Origin: Bordetella genomosp. 8
Lineage (GTDB): Bacteria > Pseudomonadota > Gammaproteobacteria > Burkholderiales > Burkholderiaceae_B
NCBI RefSeq assembly: GCF_002119685.1
Contig: NZ_CP021108.1
Coordinates: 1 to 64,000 of the forward strand
Direction: 5' to 3'
DNA: 64,000 nt
Part shown: positions 39,578 through 47,090 of the stretch, piece by piece
How the letters are laid out: each line of letters starts with the position of its first letter
Numbering within the stretch: the stretch's first letter is position 1
The notes under the pieces: model-generated
What the model was told of the DNA's origin: nothing
What the model saw: only the letters and a program-made list of their open reading frames with translations
Databases searched by the model: none
Position numbers and translations under genes: made by a program

Positions 39578-42058
39578 CTAGCGCGCTTCCAGGGCTTGCA
39601 GCAGGTCGACCGGCGATATCGGGACTCGCGTGATGTGCACGCCCGTGCCTTCCAGCGCGTTGTCGACGGCGGACGCCACGGCGGCCGTGATCGGCAACAC
39701 CCCTGCTTCGCCGACTCCCTTGATGCCCAGCTCGTTCAGCGGCGTGGGGGATTCGAGATGCGCCAGCGAAATGGATGGCATCTCCGTGGCGGTCACCAGC
39801 AGGTATTCGGCGAGATTCGTCGTGACGGGTTGCGCGTTCTCGTCATAGCCCATCTGTTCGAACAGCGCATTGCCCACGCCGTGCGCGATCCCGCCTAGCA
39901 GCTGCCCTTCGACGATCTTCGGATGGATCACCCGGCCGCAGTCGTGCGCGAACACGATCTGGCGCAGCGTGACCTCGCCGGTCTCGACGTCGACGTCGAC
40001 TTCGGCGACCGCGGTCGCGTTGCCATAGGCCATATCGTTGATGATCACCTGCTCGGTGGCTTCCAGGCCCGGCGTCGCCCCCGGCATCATGAAGCCCGGC
40101 AAGCCCGCCGCCGCGCGCGCCAGGTCGCCCAGGCTGGCGGTGGCGCCGGTATCCCGCGCCACGACCTGCCGGCCTTCGATGTCCAGGGCTTGCACTGGCA
40201 GCCGCATCACCGACGCGGCGACCTCGAGCACCTGCTGGCGCACCGCGAGCGCCGCCTTGTGCGCCGAACTGCCCGCCATCACCGCCTGCCGGCTGTTGAA
40301 GCCGCCGAAACCCTGCACGGATGTGCGGCTGTCTCCGGCCGTCACCCGCACATTGTCCATGTCGCCGCCCAGCTGTTCCGCGACGATCTGCGTGAGCATG
40401 GTGCGCGTGCTCTGGCCCATCGCCGCCGCCGCGGATTCGACCTGCACCGTGCCTTGCGTCGTGATCCTGACGCGGATCTGCTCGTATGGCCCGCGGCCTG
40501 TCCCTTCCACGGAATTGGCCAGGCCCATGCCCAGCCGCTTGCCCTGTCCTCGTGCGATGGCCTGGCGCGCCGGAAAGCCGTCCCAGTCGGCCCGCTCCAG
40601 CGCCATCGCCTGGCAGCGCGGAAAGTCGCCGCTATCCAAAACTACCTGCATGCCGCCGCGCGTTTTCATGGGCGTGGCATAAGGCATGAGCGCCGCCGGC
40701 ACCAGGTTGCGGCGGCGCACTTCGGCGCGATCCAGGTTCAGCTCGCGCGCCACGCGGTCCAGCAAGCGTTCCATGGCGAACACGCCCTGGGGCTGGCCCG
40801 CGCCACGCACCGGCGTCACCGGCACGCGATTGGTCGCGACGCATTTGATGTCCAGCCTGTAGGCCGGCACGCGATACGCGAGCGTCATGGCCGCGCCCGC
40901 GCCGTACGGCACGTTGGTGCCGCGCACGTTGTAGGCGCCGTGGTCATGCAGCAGGGTGCCGCGCACGCCGAGTATGCGGGCTTCGTCGTCGACCGCGATT
41001 TCCACGTCCCAGACCTGGTCGCGTTCCTGCGTGGTCGAGATGAAGTGCTCGCGGCGGTCTTCGATCCATTTGACGGGACGCCGCAGCATCAGCGCCGCGA
41101 CGGCGACGACGGCTTCCTCCGGATAGAACACCAGCTTGGGGCCGAATCCGCCACCCACCTCCGGCGTGATCACGCGCACCTGATCCGGGCCGCGGCCCAG
41201 CAGGTCGCACAGGATCTGCCTGGCGGGCAGGGGCGTCTGCGTGGAGCTCCACACCGTCAGGACGTCGTCCAGCGCGTCGTAACGCGCCACCACGCCGCGG
41301 CATTCGATGGAATGGCTGCCGCCGCGATGCTGCAGCAGCGATTCGCCGTAAATGTGCGGCGCGCTGGCGAAGACGGCGTCGACGTCGCCATAGGCGAGGT
41401 CGAATTCGGCAACCAGGTTGTGTGGCGCACTGGTGTGCACCGTAGGGGCGCCTTCCTGCAGCGCTGCGCGGCAATCGGCCACGGCGGGCAAGGGTTCGTA
41501 GTCGATCTCGACGAGCGCGGCGGCATCTTCCGCCAGATAGCGGTCTTCGGCGATGACGACGGCGATGGCTTCGCCGACATAGGCGGCTTCGGTCGACGCC
41601 AGCACCGGACGATGCAAATTCATGCGGAAGCTGGGGCTGGGCAGCGCCGTCACCAGCTCGGCGCTGGTCAGATAAGGCATCAGGTCGGCCAGCGTCAGCA
41701 CGGCATGGACGCCGGGCGCCGCAGCGGCGGCCGCCGTGCCGATGGCGCGTATCGCCGCGTGCGCGTTGTCGCTGCGCACGAAGGCGGCGTGCAGCATGCC
41801 GGGCGCGCCGATGTCGTCGACGAAGCGCGCGGTGCCGGTCAGCAGCGCCTGGTCTTCCACGCGCGGCACGTTGACGCCGAAGGTCCTGCCGGCGGGCCGG
41901 GCGCCATGCGGGTCGGGCGTCGCGCCCGGGGCGGGTTGCGTGGCGGGCGTGACCGCCGGCGGTGTTTCGACGGGCGTTTCGACGGCCGCTTCAGCGGGCG
42001 CGGCAACCGGCGTATCGACGGGCGTATCGACGGCGCTGCTGTGGTCGCGTGGGCTCAT
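39578..42058 (-). CDS. Molybdenum hydroxylase large subunit (CoxL/XDH family), operon 2
   Basis: An 826-residue Mo subunit. Unlike its operon 1 paralogue it begins with about 60 residues rich in Thr/Pro/Val/Ala (AVDTPVDTPVAAP) before the core GVNVPRVEDQALLTGTARF. It has PEVGGGFGPKLVFYPEEA, PVRGAGQPQ where CO dehydrogenase has AYRCSFR, and the active-site Glu in KGVGEAGVL. This is form-II-like and not a CO dehydrogenase. Its ATG overlaps the 2Fe-2S subunit stop (ATGA). Confidence 0.93.
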   Translation of the reverse strand: MSPRDHSSAVDTPVDTPVAAPAEAAVETPVETPPAVTPATQPAPGATPDPHGARPAGRTFGVNVPRVEDQALLTGTARFVDDIGAPGMLHAAFVRSDNAHAAIRAIGTAAAAAAPGVHAVLTLADLMPYLTSAELVTALPSPSFRMNLHRPVLASTEAAYVGEAIAVVIAEDRYLAEDAAALVEIDYEPLPAVADCRAALQEGAPTVHTSAPHNLVAEFDLAYGDVDAVFASAPHIYGESLLQHRGGSHSIECRGVVARYDALDDVLTVWSSTQTPLPARQILCDLLGRGPDQVRVITPEVGGGFGPKLVFYPEEAVVAVAALMLRRPVKWIEDRREHFISTTQERDQVWDVEIAVDDEARILGVRGTLLHDHGAYNVRGTNVPYGAGAAMTLAYRVPAYRLDIKCVATNRVPVTPVRGAGQPQGVFAMERLLDRVARELNLDRAEVRRRNLVPAALMPYATPMKTRGGMQVVLDSGDFPRCQAMALERADWDGFPARQAIARGQGKRLGMGLANSVEGTGRGPYEQIRVRITTQGTVQVESAAAAMGQSTRTMLTQIVAEQLGGDMDNVRVTAGDSRTSVQGFGGFNSRQAVMAGSSAHKAALAVRQQVLEVAASVMRLPVQALDIEGRQVVARDTGATASLGDLARAAAGLPGFMMPGATPGLEATEQVIINDMAYGNATAVAEVDVDVETGEVTLRQIVFAHDCGRVIHPKIVEGQLLGGIAHGVGNALFEQMGYDENAQPVTTNLAEYLLVTATEMPSISLAHLESPTPLNELGIKGVGEAGVLPITAAVASAVDNALEGTGVHITRVPISPVDLLQALEAR

Positions 42059-42561
42059 GCCTGCGCTCCTTCGCCGCGCAGGCGGGCGGCGGCGGCCAGC
42101 GTTGCCTTGACGATGCCGTCGTAGCCGGTGCAGCGGCACAGGTTGCCGGAAATCGCCACGCGGATTTCGGCTTCCGTCGGGTGGGGATTGCTGTTCAGCA
42201 GTTCGGTCAGCGTGGTCAGCATGCCGGGCGTACAGAAGCCGCACTGCAAGCCGTGTTCGTCCTTGAAGGCCTGCTGGATGGGATGCAGGCTGCCTTCGCA
42301 AGCCAGGCCTTCGATGGTGGTGATGTCGTGCCCGTCCGCCTGCACGGCCAGCGTCAGACAGGAGCGGACGGACAGGCCGTCCATCAGCACCGTGCAGGCG
42401 CCGCACACGCCGTGCTCGCAGCCGACGTGGGTACCGGTCAGTCCCAGCTGGTGGCGCAGGAAATCCGCGAGCGTGAGGCGGACGCGTACATCTTCCGCGT
42501 ATTCCTTGCCATTGACGCGCACGGCGATCTGGCGGATTTGTTCGTTGACGGCAGTAGTCAT
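42055..42561 (-). CDS. Molybdenum hydroxylase 2Fe-2S small subunit, operon 2
   Basis: A 168-residue CoxS-type protein with GTHVGCEHGVCGACTVLMDG and the second cluster pair QCGFCTPGM and SGNLCRCTGYDGI. It begins MTTAVNEQIRQIAVRVNGKE. The stop overlaps the start of the Mo subunit by four bases, so the two are translationally coupled. It is a paralogue of the 35720-36265 gene in the same M-S-L order. Confidence 0.95.
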   Translation of the reverse strand: MTTAVNEQIRQIAVRVNGKEYAEDVRVRLTLADFLRHQLGLTGTHVGCEHGVCGACTVLMDGLSVRSCLTLAVQADGHDITTIEGLACEGSLHPIQQAFKDEHGLQCGFCTPGMLTTLTELLNSNPHPTEAEIRVAISGNLCRCTGYDGIVKATLAAAARLRGEGAQA

Positions 42562-42622
42562 GGCGATACCTTGCTGCGACGGTGCGGCATGGCGCGCCCG
42601 GCGGGCGTCGCCGTGCCGGCGT

Positions 42623-43513
42623 TCATGCGGGAATGCGGGCTTCGGCGATGGGCGCGCCGGCACGCGTACAGGCGGTGAGGAGCGCGCGGCGCGCCATGAC
42701 CACGGCCAGGCTCTGGCGGTAGGTGGCCGGCACCAGCGCGTCGTCCAGGGCCTCGACCGCGCGGCATTGCTCGGATGCCTGGCGCAGCAGTTCCAGGGAT
42801 GGCACGTTGCCGGCCAGGACGTTTTCCACATCGGCCATGCGCAAGGGCACGGTGCCGACGCCGCCCAATACCAGCGCGCTGCGGGCGATGCGGCCATTGC
42901 CATCCAGCGCCACCAGCGCGGCGGCCGACACGATGGCGAAGTCGCCGTGCCGGCGCGAGAATTCGAAGAACGCGGCGCCGTGTCCGCGCGGCCACAGCGG
43001 AAAGCGCGCGCCGACGACGAGTTCGTCGGCTTCCACCGACGGCATCATGAAGCCCAGCGGGAAGGCATCGAAGGGAATATCGCGGCGGCCATTGGGCCCG
43101 GCCACTTCGACCACCGCGTCGCAGGCCGCGGCCACGGCGACCAGTTCGGCCGCCGGGTCCAGGTGGCACAGCGAGCCGCCCAGCGTGCCGCGGTTGCGCG
43201 TCTGCCGGTGCCCGACGTGCAGCAGCGCTTCGCTCATCAGCGGGATGCGCGCGCCGATCAGCGCGGAGAATTCAAGGTCGCGCTGGCGCGTCATGGCGCC
43301 GATGCGGATTTCGTCGGGAGATTCGTGGATGCCGGCCAGTTCGTCGACCTTGTTCAGGTCCACCAGATGGTCCGGCTGCACGAAACGCATATTGATCATC
43401 GCCATCAGCGACTGGCCGCCGGCCAGCGGCCGCGCATTATCCAGTCGCCCGAGCAGGCCGACAGCGTCGTCGACGGTGCGGGGATCGTGATAGGTGAAAA
43501 CCGATGGCTTCAT
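42623..43513 (-). CDS. Molybdenum hydroxylase FAD-binding medium subunit, operon 2
   Basis: A 296-residue CoxM-type subunit with LAGGQSLMAMINMRFVQPDH and TRNRGTLGGSLCHLDPAAEL, the two FAD-binding stretches of the family. It begins MKPSVFTYHDPRTVDDAV. It is the first gene of operon 2, which unlike operon 1 has no coxG-like or ligase gene. A promoter-type element is in the AT-rich region just upstream. Confidence 0.94.
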   Translation of the reverse strand: MKPSVFTYHDPRTVDDAVGLLGRLDNARPLAGGQSLMAMINMRFVQPDHLVDLNKVDELAGIHESPDEIRIGAMTRQRDLEFSALIGARIPLMSEALLHVGHRQTRNRGTLGGSLCHLDPAAELVAVAAACDAVVEVAGPNGRRDIPFDAFPLGFMMPSVEADELVVGARFPLWPRGHGAAFFEFSRRHGDFAIVSAAALVALDGNGRIARSALVLGGVGTVPLRMADVENVLAGNVPSLELLRQASEQCRAVEALDDALVPATYRQSLAVVMARRALLTACTRAGAPIAEARIPA

Positions 43514-43580
43514 ACCGCCTGCGACTGGGGAGGATGGCGGCGGGAAGCCACCATGCCCCCTGACCGCAATGTATTTTTAT

Positions 43581-43605
43581 TGGAATGCTATACAAATTTT
43601 GGTAC
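43581..43605. promoter_or_regulatory. TGGAAT-N10-TTTTGGTAC promoter element
   Basis: TGGAAT (43581-43586) and TTTTGGTAC (43597-43605) stand about 70-90 bases before the FAD-subunit start in an AT-rich patch. This is the twin of the 37221-37244 element. Confidence 0.55.
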
Positions 43606-43650
43606 GACCGCAACGCGCGTCCCGGGCGGGTTGCGCCAGCGGGTGTGCAT

Positions 43651-44649
43651 TCAGTCGACCTTGATATTGGCGTCCTTGACGACGGTCGCCCACATCTTGC
43701 TTTCCCCCTGGACGAAGTCCTGGCTTTGCGCCGAGGTCATCACGGGAGCGGGCGTTTCGCCTATCTTCTTCAAGGCTTCCTGCGCTTCCTCGCCCTGCCA
43801 GACCTTGGCGACGGCGGCGTTCAGTTTGGCCACGACGTCGGCAGGCGTCTGCGCGGGCACGAACAGGCCGGTCCAGAATAGCACCTTGAATCCAGGCACG
43901 GTTTCGGCCACCGTGGGCAGCTGCGGCCAGTCCGGGCTGCGCTTGTCGCCCGTGGTCGCCAGCGCGCGGATCTTGCCCGTGGTCACGAAGGGCGAAGCCG
44001 CCGCGATGGTGGAGAAGGAAAACTGCACCTGGCCGGAGATCAGGTCCGTCATGGCCGGGCCTGAACCTTTATAGGGCACGTGGATGAAGTTGCCCTGGGT
44101 CTTGAGCTTGAACAGTTCGCCCGCCATGTGCGGCGTGGTGCCGATGCCGGCGGACGCAAAGCTCAATCCCTGGCCACCCGATTTCGCCAGGCCTTGCAGG
44201 TCGGCGACGCTCTTGGCGGGCAGGCTGTTGGTGACCGACAGCATCAAGGGGGAGACCGTCAGCATGGACACCGCCTTGAAGTCCCGCAGGGGCTCGTAAG
44301 GCAGGTTGGGCATCAGGCTGGGATTGATGATCAGCGCGGGGTCGACCACCATGACCGTGTAGCCGTCGGCGGCGGCGCGCTTGACGTAGCCGGCGCCGAC
44401 CGTGGCCCCCGCCCCAGGACGGTTTTCCACCACCACGGATTGGTTCAATTCCTTGGCCAGTCCACGGCTGAGGATGCGGCCGACGGAATCCACGCCGCCG
44501 CCGGGGGCGTACGGCACGACCAGCGTGATCTGGTGGTCGGGATAGGCGGCTGCCGCGGCGCCGGAGTCCAGTGCGAGGGCCGCGCAGAGCGCGGCGGCCA
44601 ATACCGGTGCGGCGCGCCGGGAGGCGCGGATGTGGTGTCGTTGCATCAT
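43651..44649 (-). CDS. Bug/TctC-family periplasmic solute-binding protein
   Basis: A 332-residue Bug protein with a signal peptide (MMQRHHIRASRRAAPVLAAA and a following hydrophobic stretch ending AAAA), YPDHQITLVVPYAPGGGVDS, VVVENRPGAGA and VPYKGSGPA. The start is one of two adjacent ATGs with GGGGATTTCC upstream. It lies upstream of Mo-hydroxylase operon 2 on the same strand and may be read with it. The promoter gap carries ACCA and TTTTTGGT repeats. Confidence 0.93.
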   Translation of the reverse strand: MMQRHHIRASRRAAPVLAAALCAALALDSGAAAAAYPDHQITLVVPYAPGGGVDSVGRILSRGLAKELNQSVVVENRPGAGATVGAGYVKRAAADGYTVMVVDPALIINPSLMPNLPYEPLRDFKAVSMLTVSPLMLSVTNSLPAKSVADLQGLAKSGGQGLSFASAGIGTTPHMAGELFKLKTQGNFIHVPYKGSGPAMTDLISGQVQFSFSTIAAASPFVTTGKIRALATTGDKRSPDWPQLPTVAETVPGFKVLFWTGLFVPAQTPADVVAKLNAAVAKVWQGEEAQEALKKIGETPAPVMTSAQSQDFVQGESKMWATVVKDANIKVD

Positions 44650-44697
44650 GGTGGAAATCCCCTTGTTCCCCCGGAACGCGGGGTTGTGCGCACAAGA

Positions 44698-44720
44698 TAC
44701 CATTTTTGGTTTGTGTACCA
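44698..44720. promoter_or_regulatory. TACCA / TTTTTGGT / GTACCA cluster before Bug gene
   Basis: TACCA, TTTTTGGT (44703-44710) and GTACCA (44715-44720) lie within 23 bases, about 50-70 bases before the Bug start, with ATTTGGG just after. It is a denser and rearranged form of the TTTTGGTAC element. Confidence 0.4.
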
Positions 44721-44849
44721 TATTTGGGACTTACCCCTAGCGGTCTCCATGGGGGGGACGGCCGCCGGCGGCGGGTGCGGTTTTTGCGCCAGCGGGAGCA
44801 TGGAATCGCGGCATTGGCGCCGCGCCATGGCGACTTGCGTGGGACCGTC

Positions 44850-45551
44850 ATGACAACCCGAACGACCCGGACAACCCGAACGACTGCTTCCGACAACCAG
44901 GCGCGGCCGGACGAGCGCGGCGATGCTCCGTTGATCGTGCCCGACCAGCACCCCAGGACCCTGCGGGACTGCCGGCGCTGCGGCTTGTGGCACGACGCCA
45001 CCCAGCCGGTGCCCGGCCAAGGGCCGCGCCGCGCTTCCATCCTGCTGGTGGGGGAGCAGCCCGGCGACCAGGAGGACAAGGCCGGCTTGCCCTTCGTCGG
45101 GCCGGCGGGCGGCTTGCTGGACCGCGCGCTGGCGGATGCCGGTGTGCGGCGCGACGACGTCTTCGTCACCAACGCCGTGAAGCACTTCAAGTGGTTCCCG
45201 CGCGGCAAGCGCCGCATGCACAAGACGCCGGCGCAGCGGGAAGTGATGGCCTGCCATTACTGGCTGGAAAAGGAGCTGGCGTCGGTACGCCCGTCAGTGG
45301 CCGTCAGCCTGGGCGCGACCGCCTTGCGTTCGCTGATGCAGCGCGCCGACGTGCGCCTGGGCGCCATGCTCGGGGAGCCGGTCAAGGTGGGCGATCTGGT
45401 GGTCGTCCCCACCTATCACCCTTCCTTCATATTGCGCGCGCCCGATCCGCAGGCCCGTGAGGCCGCTTACTCGGCCCTGGTGCAGGCACTGGGAACCGCG
45501 GGCAGGATCGCCGCGGGCGATGCGCAGACGGAAAAGACATCGGCCCCGTGA
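44850..45551 (+). CDS. udgX: UdgX-like uracil-DNA glycosylase
   Basis: A 233-residue family-4-type uracil-DNA glycosylase. The catalytic motif is GEQPGDQEDKAGLPFVGPAG (68-87) and the second motif HPSF (190-193). The loop GKRRMHKTP (119-127) matches the KRRIH loop of UdgX, whose His forms a covalent bond with DNA at the uracil site; here it would be His 124. Only three Cys are present (C41, C44, C135), so any Fe-S cluster needs a fourth, non-Cys ligand. The first 12 residues are a TTR repeat. The ATG at 44850 is the first one in frame near the conserved part. Confidence 0.88.
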   Translation: MTTRTTRTTRTTASDNQARPDERGDAPLIVPDQHPRTLRDCRRCGLWHDATQPVPGQGPRRASILLVGEQPGDQEDKAGLPFVGPAGGLLDRALADAGVRRDDVFVTNAVKHFKWFPRGKRRMHKTPAQREVMACHYWLEKELASVRPSVAVSLGATALRSLMQRADVRLGAMLGEPVKVGDLVVVPTYHPSFILRAPDPQAREAAYSALVQALGTAGRIAAGDAQTEKTSAP

Positions 45552-45657
45552 GGGCGGGGCCGATGGTACTGCACGAGAGGAGCACCGGAAGACGCCCCGC
45601 CTCTCTTCGGGGCTGCCGCGTGGCCTTGTGGGCTGGCGGCCGGTCTGGTCAACCGGC
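45531..45657 (-). ncRNA. Diverged RNA element downstream of DNPF-4, with terminator
   Basis: Read on the minus strand after the DNPF-4 stop: stem GCCGGT / ACCGGC (45639-45657); hairpin CCCCG / CGGGG (45608-45612 with 45595-45599) with loop AAGAGAGG; and a downstream CCTCTCG (45580-45574) able to pair with that loop. Then comes AGTACC and a perfect stem ATCGGCCCC / GGGGCCGAT (45564-45539) followed by GTCTTTT. The sequence differs from the 9432 element but keeps the same order of parts. The terminator lies over the last codons and stop of udgX on the other strand. Confidence 0.65.
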
Positions 45658-45687
45658 GTGTCCGCCGGCGCCTCGCCGTTCCGGGCC

Positions 45688-46023
45688 TTAGACGCCTTGG
45701 AACGGCTGGTTGTCGATGTCGCCGAAGGCGACGTCACCGTGCACGCCGCCGCTTTGCGCGATGGCGGGTGCCGAAGGGGCATCCGCCTGGGCGGTGAACG
45801 GCGCGTTGTCCACGTCGTCATTACCGGTCAGGCCGGCCGCGCGCGCTTGCTGCAGCTGGGCAACCACCTGGTCACGGCTGGTGGCGCCGTTGTCGACCTG
45901 GCCGTAGACGCCTTGGAACGGGACGTTGTCCGTATCGCCACGCGGCGTGCCGGCTTGGGCGCCAGCCACCAGGGCCAGGGACAGGGACAGGGCAACGGAG
46001 GAAACAATGGTTTGGATCTTCAT
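45688..46023 (-). CDS. Small secreted DN-x-PF protein, copy 4 (diverged)
   Basis: A 111-residue exported protein of unknown function with signal peptide MKIQTIVSSVALSLSLALVA to AQA. The mature chain has the three motifs DNVPFQGVYGQ, DNAPFTAQAD and DNQPFQGV, and the SRDQVVAQLQQARAAGL helix. The signal peptide and leader differ from copies 1-3, so it is the oldest branch of the family here. GGAGAAG precedes the ATG. Upstream at 46112-46124 is the shared GGGTTTATCCCTA element, with GGAAAG 16 bases farther up. Confidence 0.9.
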   Translation of the reverse strand: MKIQTIVSSVALSLSLALVAGAQAGTPRGDTDNVPFQGVYGQVDNGATSRDQVVAQLQQARAAGLTGNDDVDNAPFTAQADAPSAPAIAQSGGVHGDVAFGDIDNQPFQGV

Positions 46024-46111
46024 GGCACTTCTCCAATAGTCGATTTGGGGAACAGGGGGCTGTTCTTCTGCTCTTGTTCCCGACACATGGATATTGTGCA
46101 TCCGGGAATCA

Positions 46112-46124
46112 TAGGGATAAACCC
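46112..46124 (-). promoter_or_regulatory. DNPF-4 upstream element
   Basis: On the minus strand GGGTTTATCCCTA stands about 90 bases before the DNPF-4 ATG, with GGAAAG 16 bases upstream. Apart from this pair the region does not match the other DNPF leaders, so the pair is the conserved part. Confidence 0.6.
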
Positions 46125-46305
46125 GTGCTCGACGAATACACTTTCCCAAATACCGGACTAATCCGTGATTTTTGACTCGTAAAAAAGTATAAATCGATAG
46201 TGTCGATCTATGTAGGCGGAGATGTCGTTCGTAGGACTTGTCCGGGGCCATCGTGCGGCACATCGTCGGGGCGCGCTCGGGTCACGGTCGCGCCATCCGG
46301 GCGGC

Positions 46306-46604
46306 TGAAAAGCAATCGGCCCCCTGGGCTACAGGGGGCCGACCGTACTACGCACCACACCGAGAGGACTGCCACTACAGCATCCCCGCCTCTCGCCGGG
46401 GAAACCGTTCATCCGTGCGGGCATGAACGGCCGGACTTCCTGGCGATCCGACCGGCGTCGGTCGGATCACCGATTGGCGCACCACACCGAGAGGACTGCC
46501 ACTACAGCATCCCCGCCTCTCGCCGGGGAAACCGTTCATCCGTGCGGGCATGAACGGCCGGACTTCCTGGCGATCCGACCGGCGTCGGTCGGATCACCGA
46601 TTGG
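46306..46604 (-). ncRNA. RNA element downstream of DNPF-3, core present twice
   Basis: Minus-strand counterpart of the 9432-9596 element. It has two full cores in tandem (46604-46478 and 46477-46351), each with the GATCCGAC-type stem, the CCGTTCAT / ATGAACGG hairpin, and the CCCCG-GCGAGAGG-CGGGG hairpin with its pairing CCTCTCG. One terminator stem TCGGCCCCCTG / CAGGGGGCCGA (46342-46316) follows, then TTGCTTTT. It starts eight bases after the DNPF-3 stop. The 588-base gap 46024-46611 is thus filled by this element, the DNPF-4 promoter and about 180 bases with nothing recognised. Confidence 0.7.
46351..46604. repeat. Perfect 127-bp tandem duplication
   Basis: Bases 46351-46477 and 46478-46604 are the same sequence in the same direction, with no difference seen. 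The unit is one core of the DNPF RNA element. Perfect identity suggests a recent duplication. Confidence 0.95.
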
Positions 46605-46611
46605 TCTTGGA

Positions 46612-46935
46612 TCAGCCTTCGAAGGGCTGGTTGTCGATGTCGCCGAAAGCGAGGTCGCCATGCACGCCGCCGCCTTGGGCAACCGCCGGGACCGAAGCCA
46701 CGTCAGCTTGCGCGGTGAAAGGCGCGTTGTCGCTGTCGGCATTGGCGGTCAGGCCGGCGGCGCGCGCTTGTTCCAGTTGCGCGACGACCTGGTCGCGGCT
46801 GGTGCTGCTGGCTTGCTGGCCGTAGACGCCTTGGAACGGCGCGTTGTCCGAATCGCCACGGGGGGTCGCGGCTTGCGCGGCACCGATGGCGGCGAACGAA
46901 AGAACAAAAGCGGAAACGATGGTCTTGGCATTCAT
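46612..46935 (-). CDS. Small secreted DN-x-PF protein, copy 3
   Basis: A 107-residue exported protein almost identical to copy 2 (51675) and close to copy 1. It has the same signal peptide, DNAPFQGVYGQ, a second DNAPFTAQAD and a terminal DNQPFEG, with VASVPAVAQGGGVHGDLAFGD between the last two. The ATG has AGGAGT upstream. The gene lies just after the histidine kinase on the same strand. With its leader it forms one arm of a 479-bp inverted repeat (46612-47090) whose other arm is copy 2. Confidence 0.92.
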   Translation of the reverse strand: MNAKTIVSAFVLSFAAIGAAQAATPRGDSDNAPFQGVYGQQASSTSRDQVVAQLEQARAAGLTANADSDNAPFTAQADVASVPAVAQGGGVHGDLAFGDIDNQPFEG

Positions 46936-47090
46936 GGCAGTACTCCTAGTCCTGGTTAAGTGATCCGGGCCGTGCATCGCGATCTGCTGTGAGAACTTCG
47001 CGATGTCCGTTGCTGTTCCCGATGAAACGTATTCTGTGCTTCCAGGGACTAGGGATAAACCCGCATAAGCGGAAATCATCTTTCCATTTT
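46612..47090 (-). repeat. Left arm of 479-bp inverted repeat
   Basis: From AAAATGG (47090) to the DNPF-3 stop this matches 51520-51998 in the opposite direction with only scattered differences and no length change. It includes the GGGTTTATCCCTAG element (47062-47049) and the CATCGCGA / TCGCGATG leader hairpin (47005-46975). It also encodes the last four codons (KMER) and stop of the histidine kinase. Confidence 0.9.

Noticed and set aside
33335..43513. True CO dehydrogenase operons
   Set aside because: Neither large subunit has the AYRCSFR active-site motif, so only the family name is used.
46351..46604. CRISPR array
   Set aside because: Only two 127-base units with no spacers and no cas genes; it is a duplication of the RNA element.
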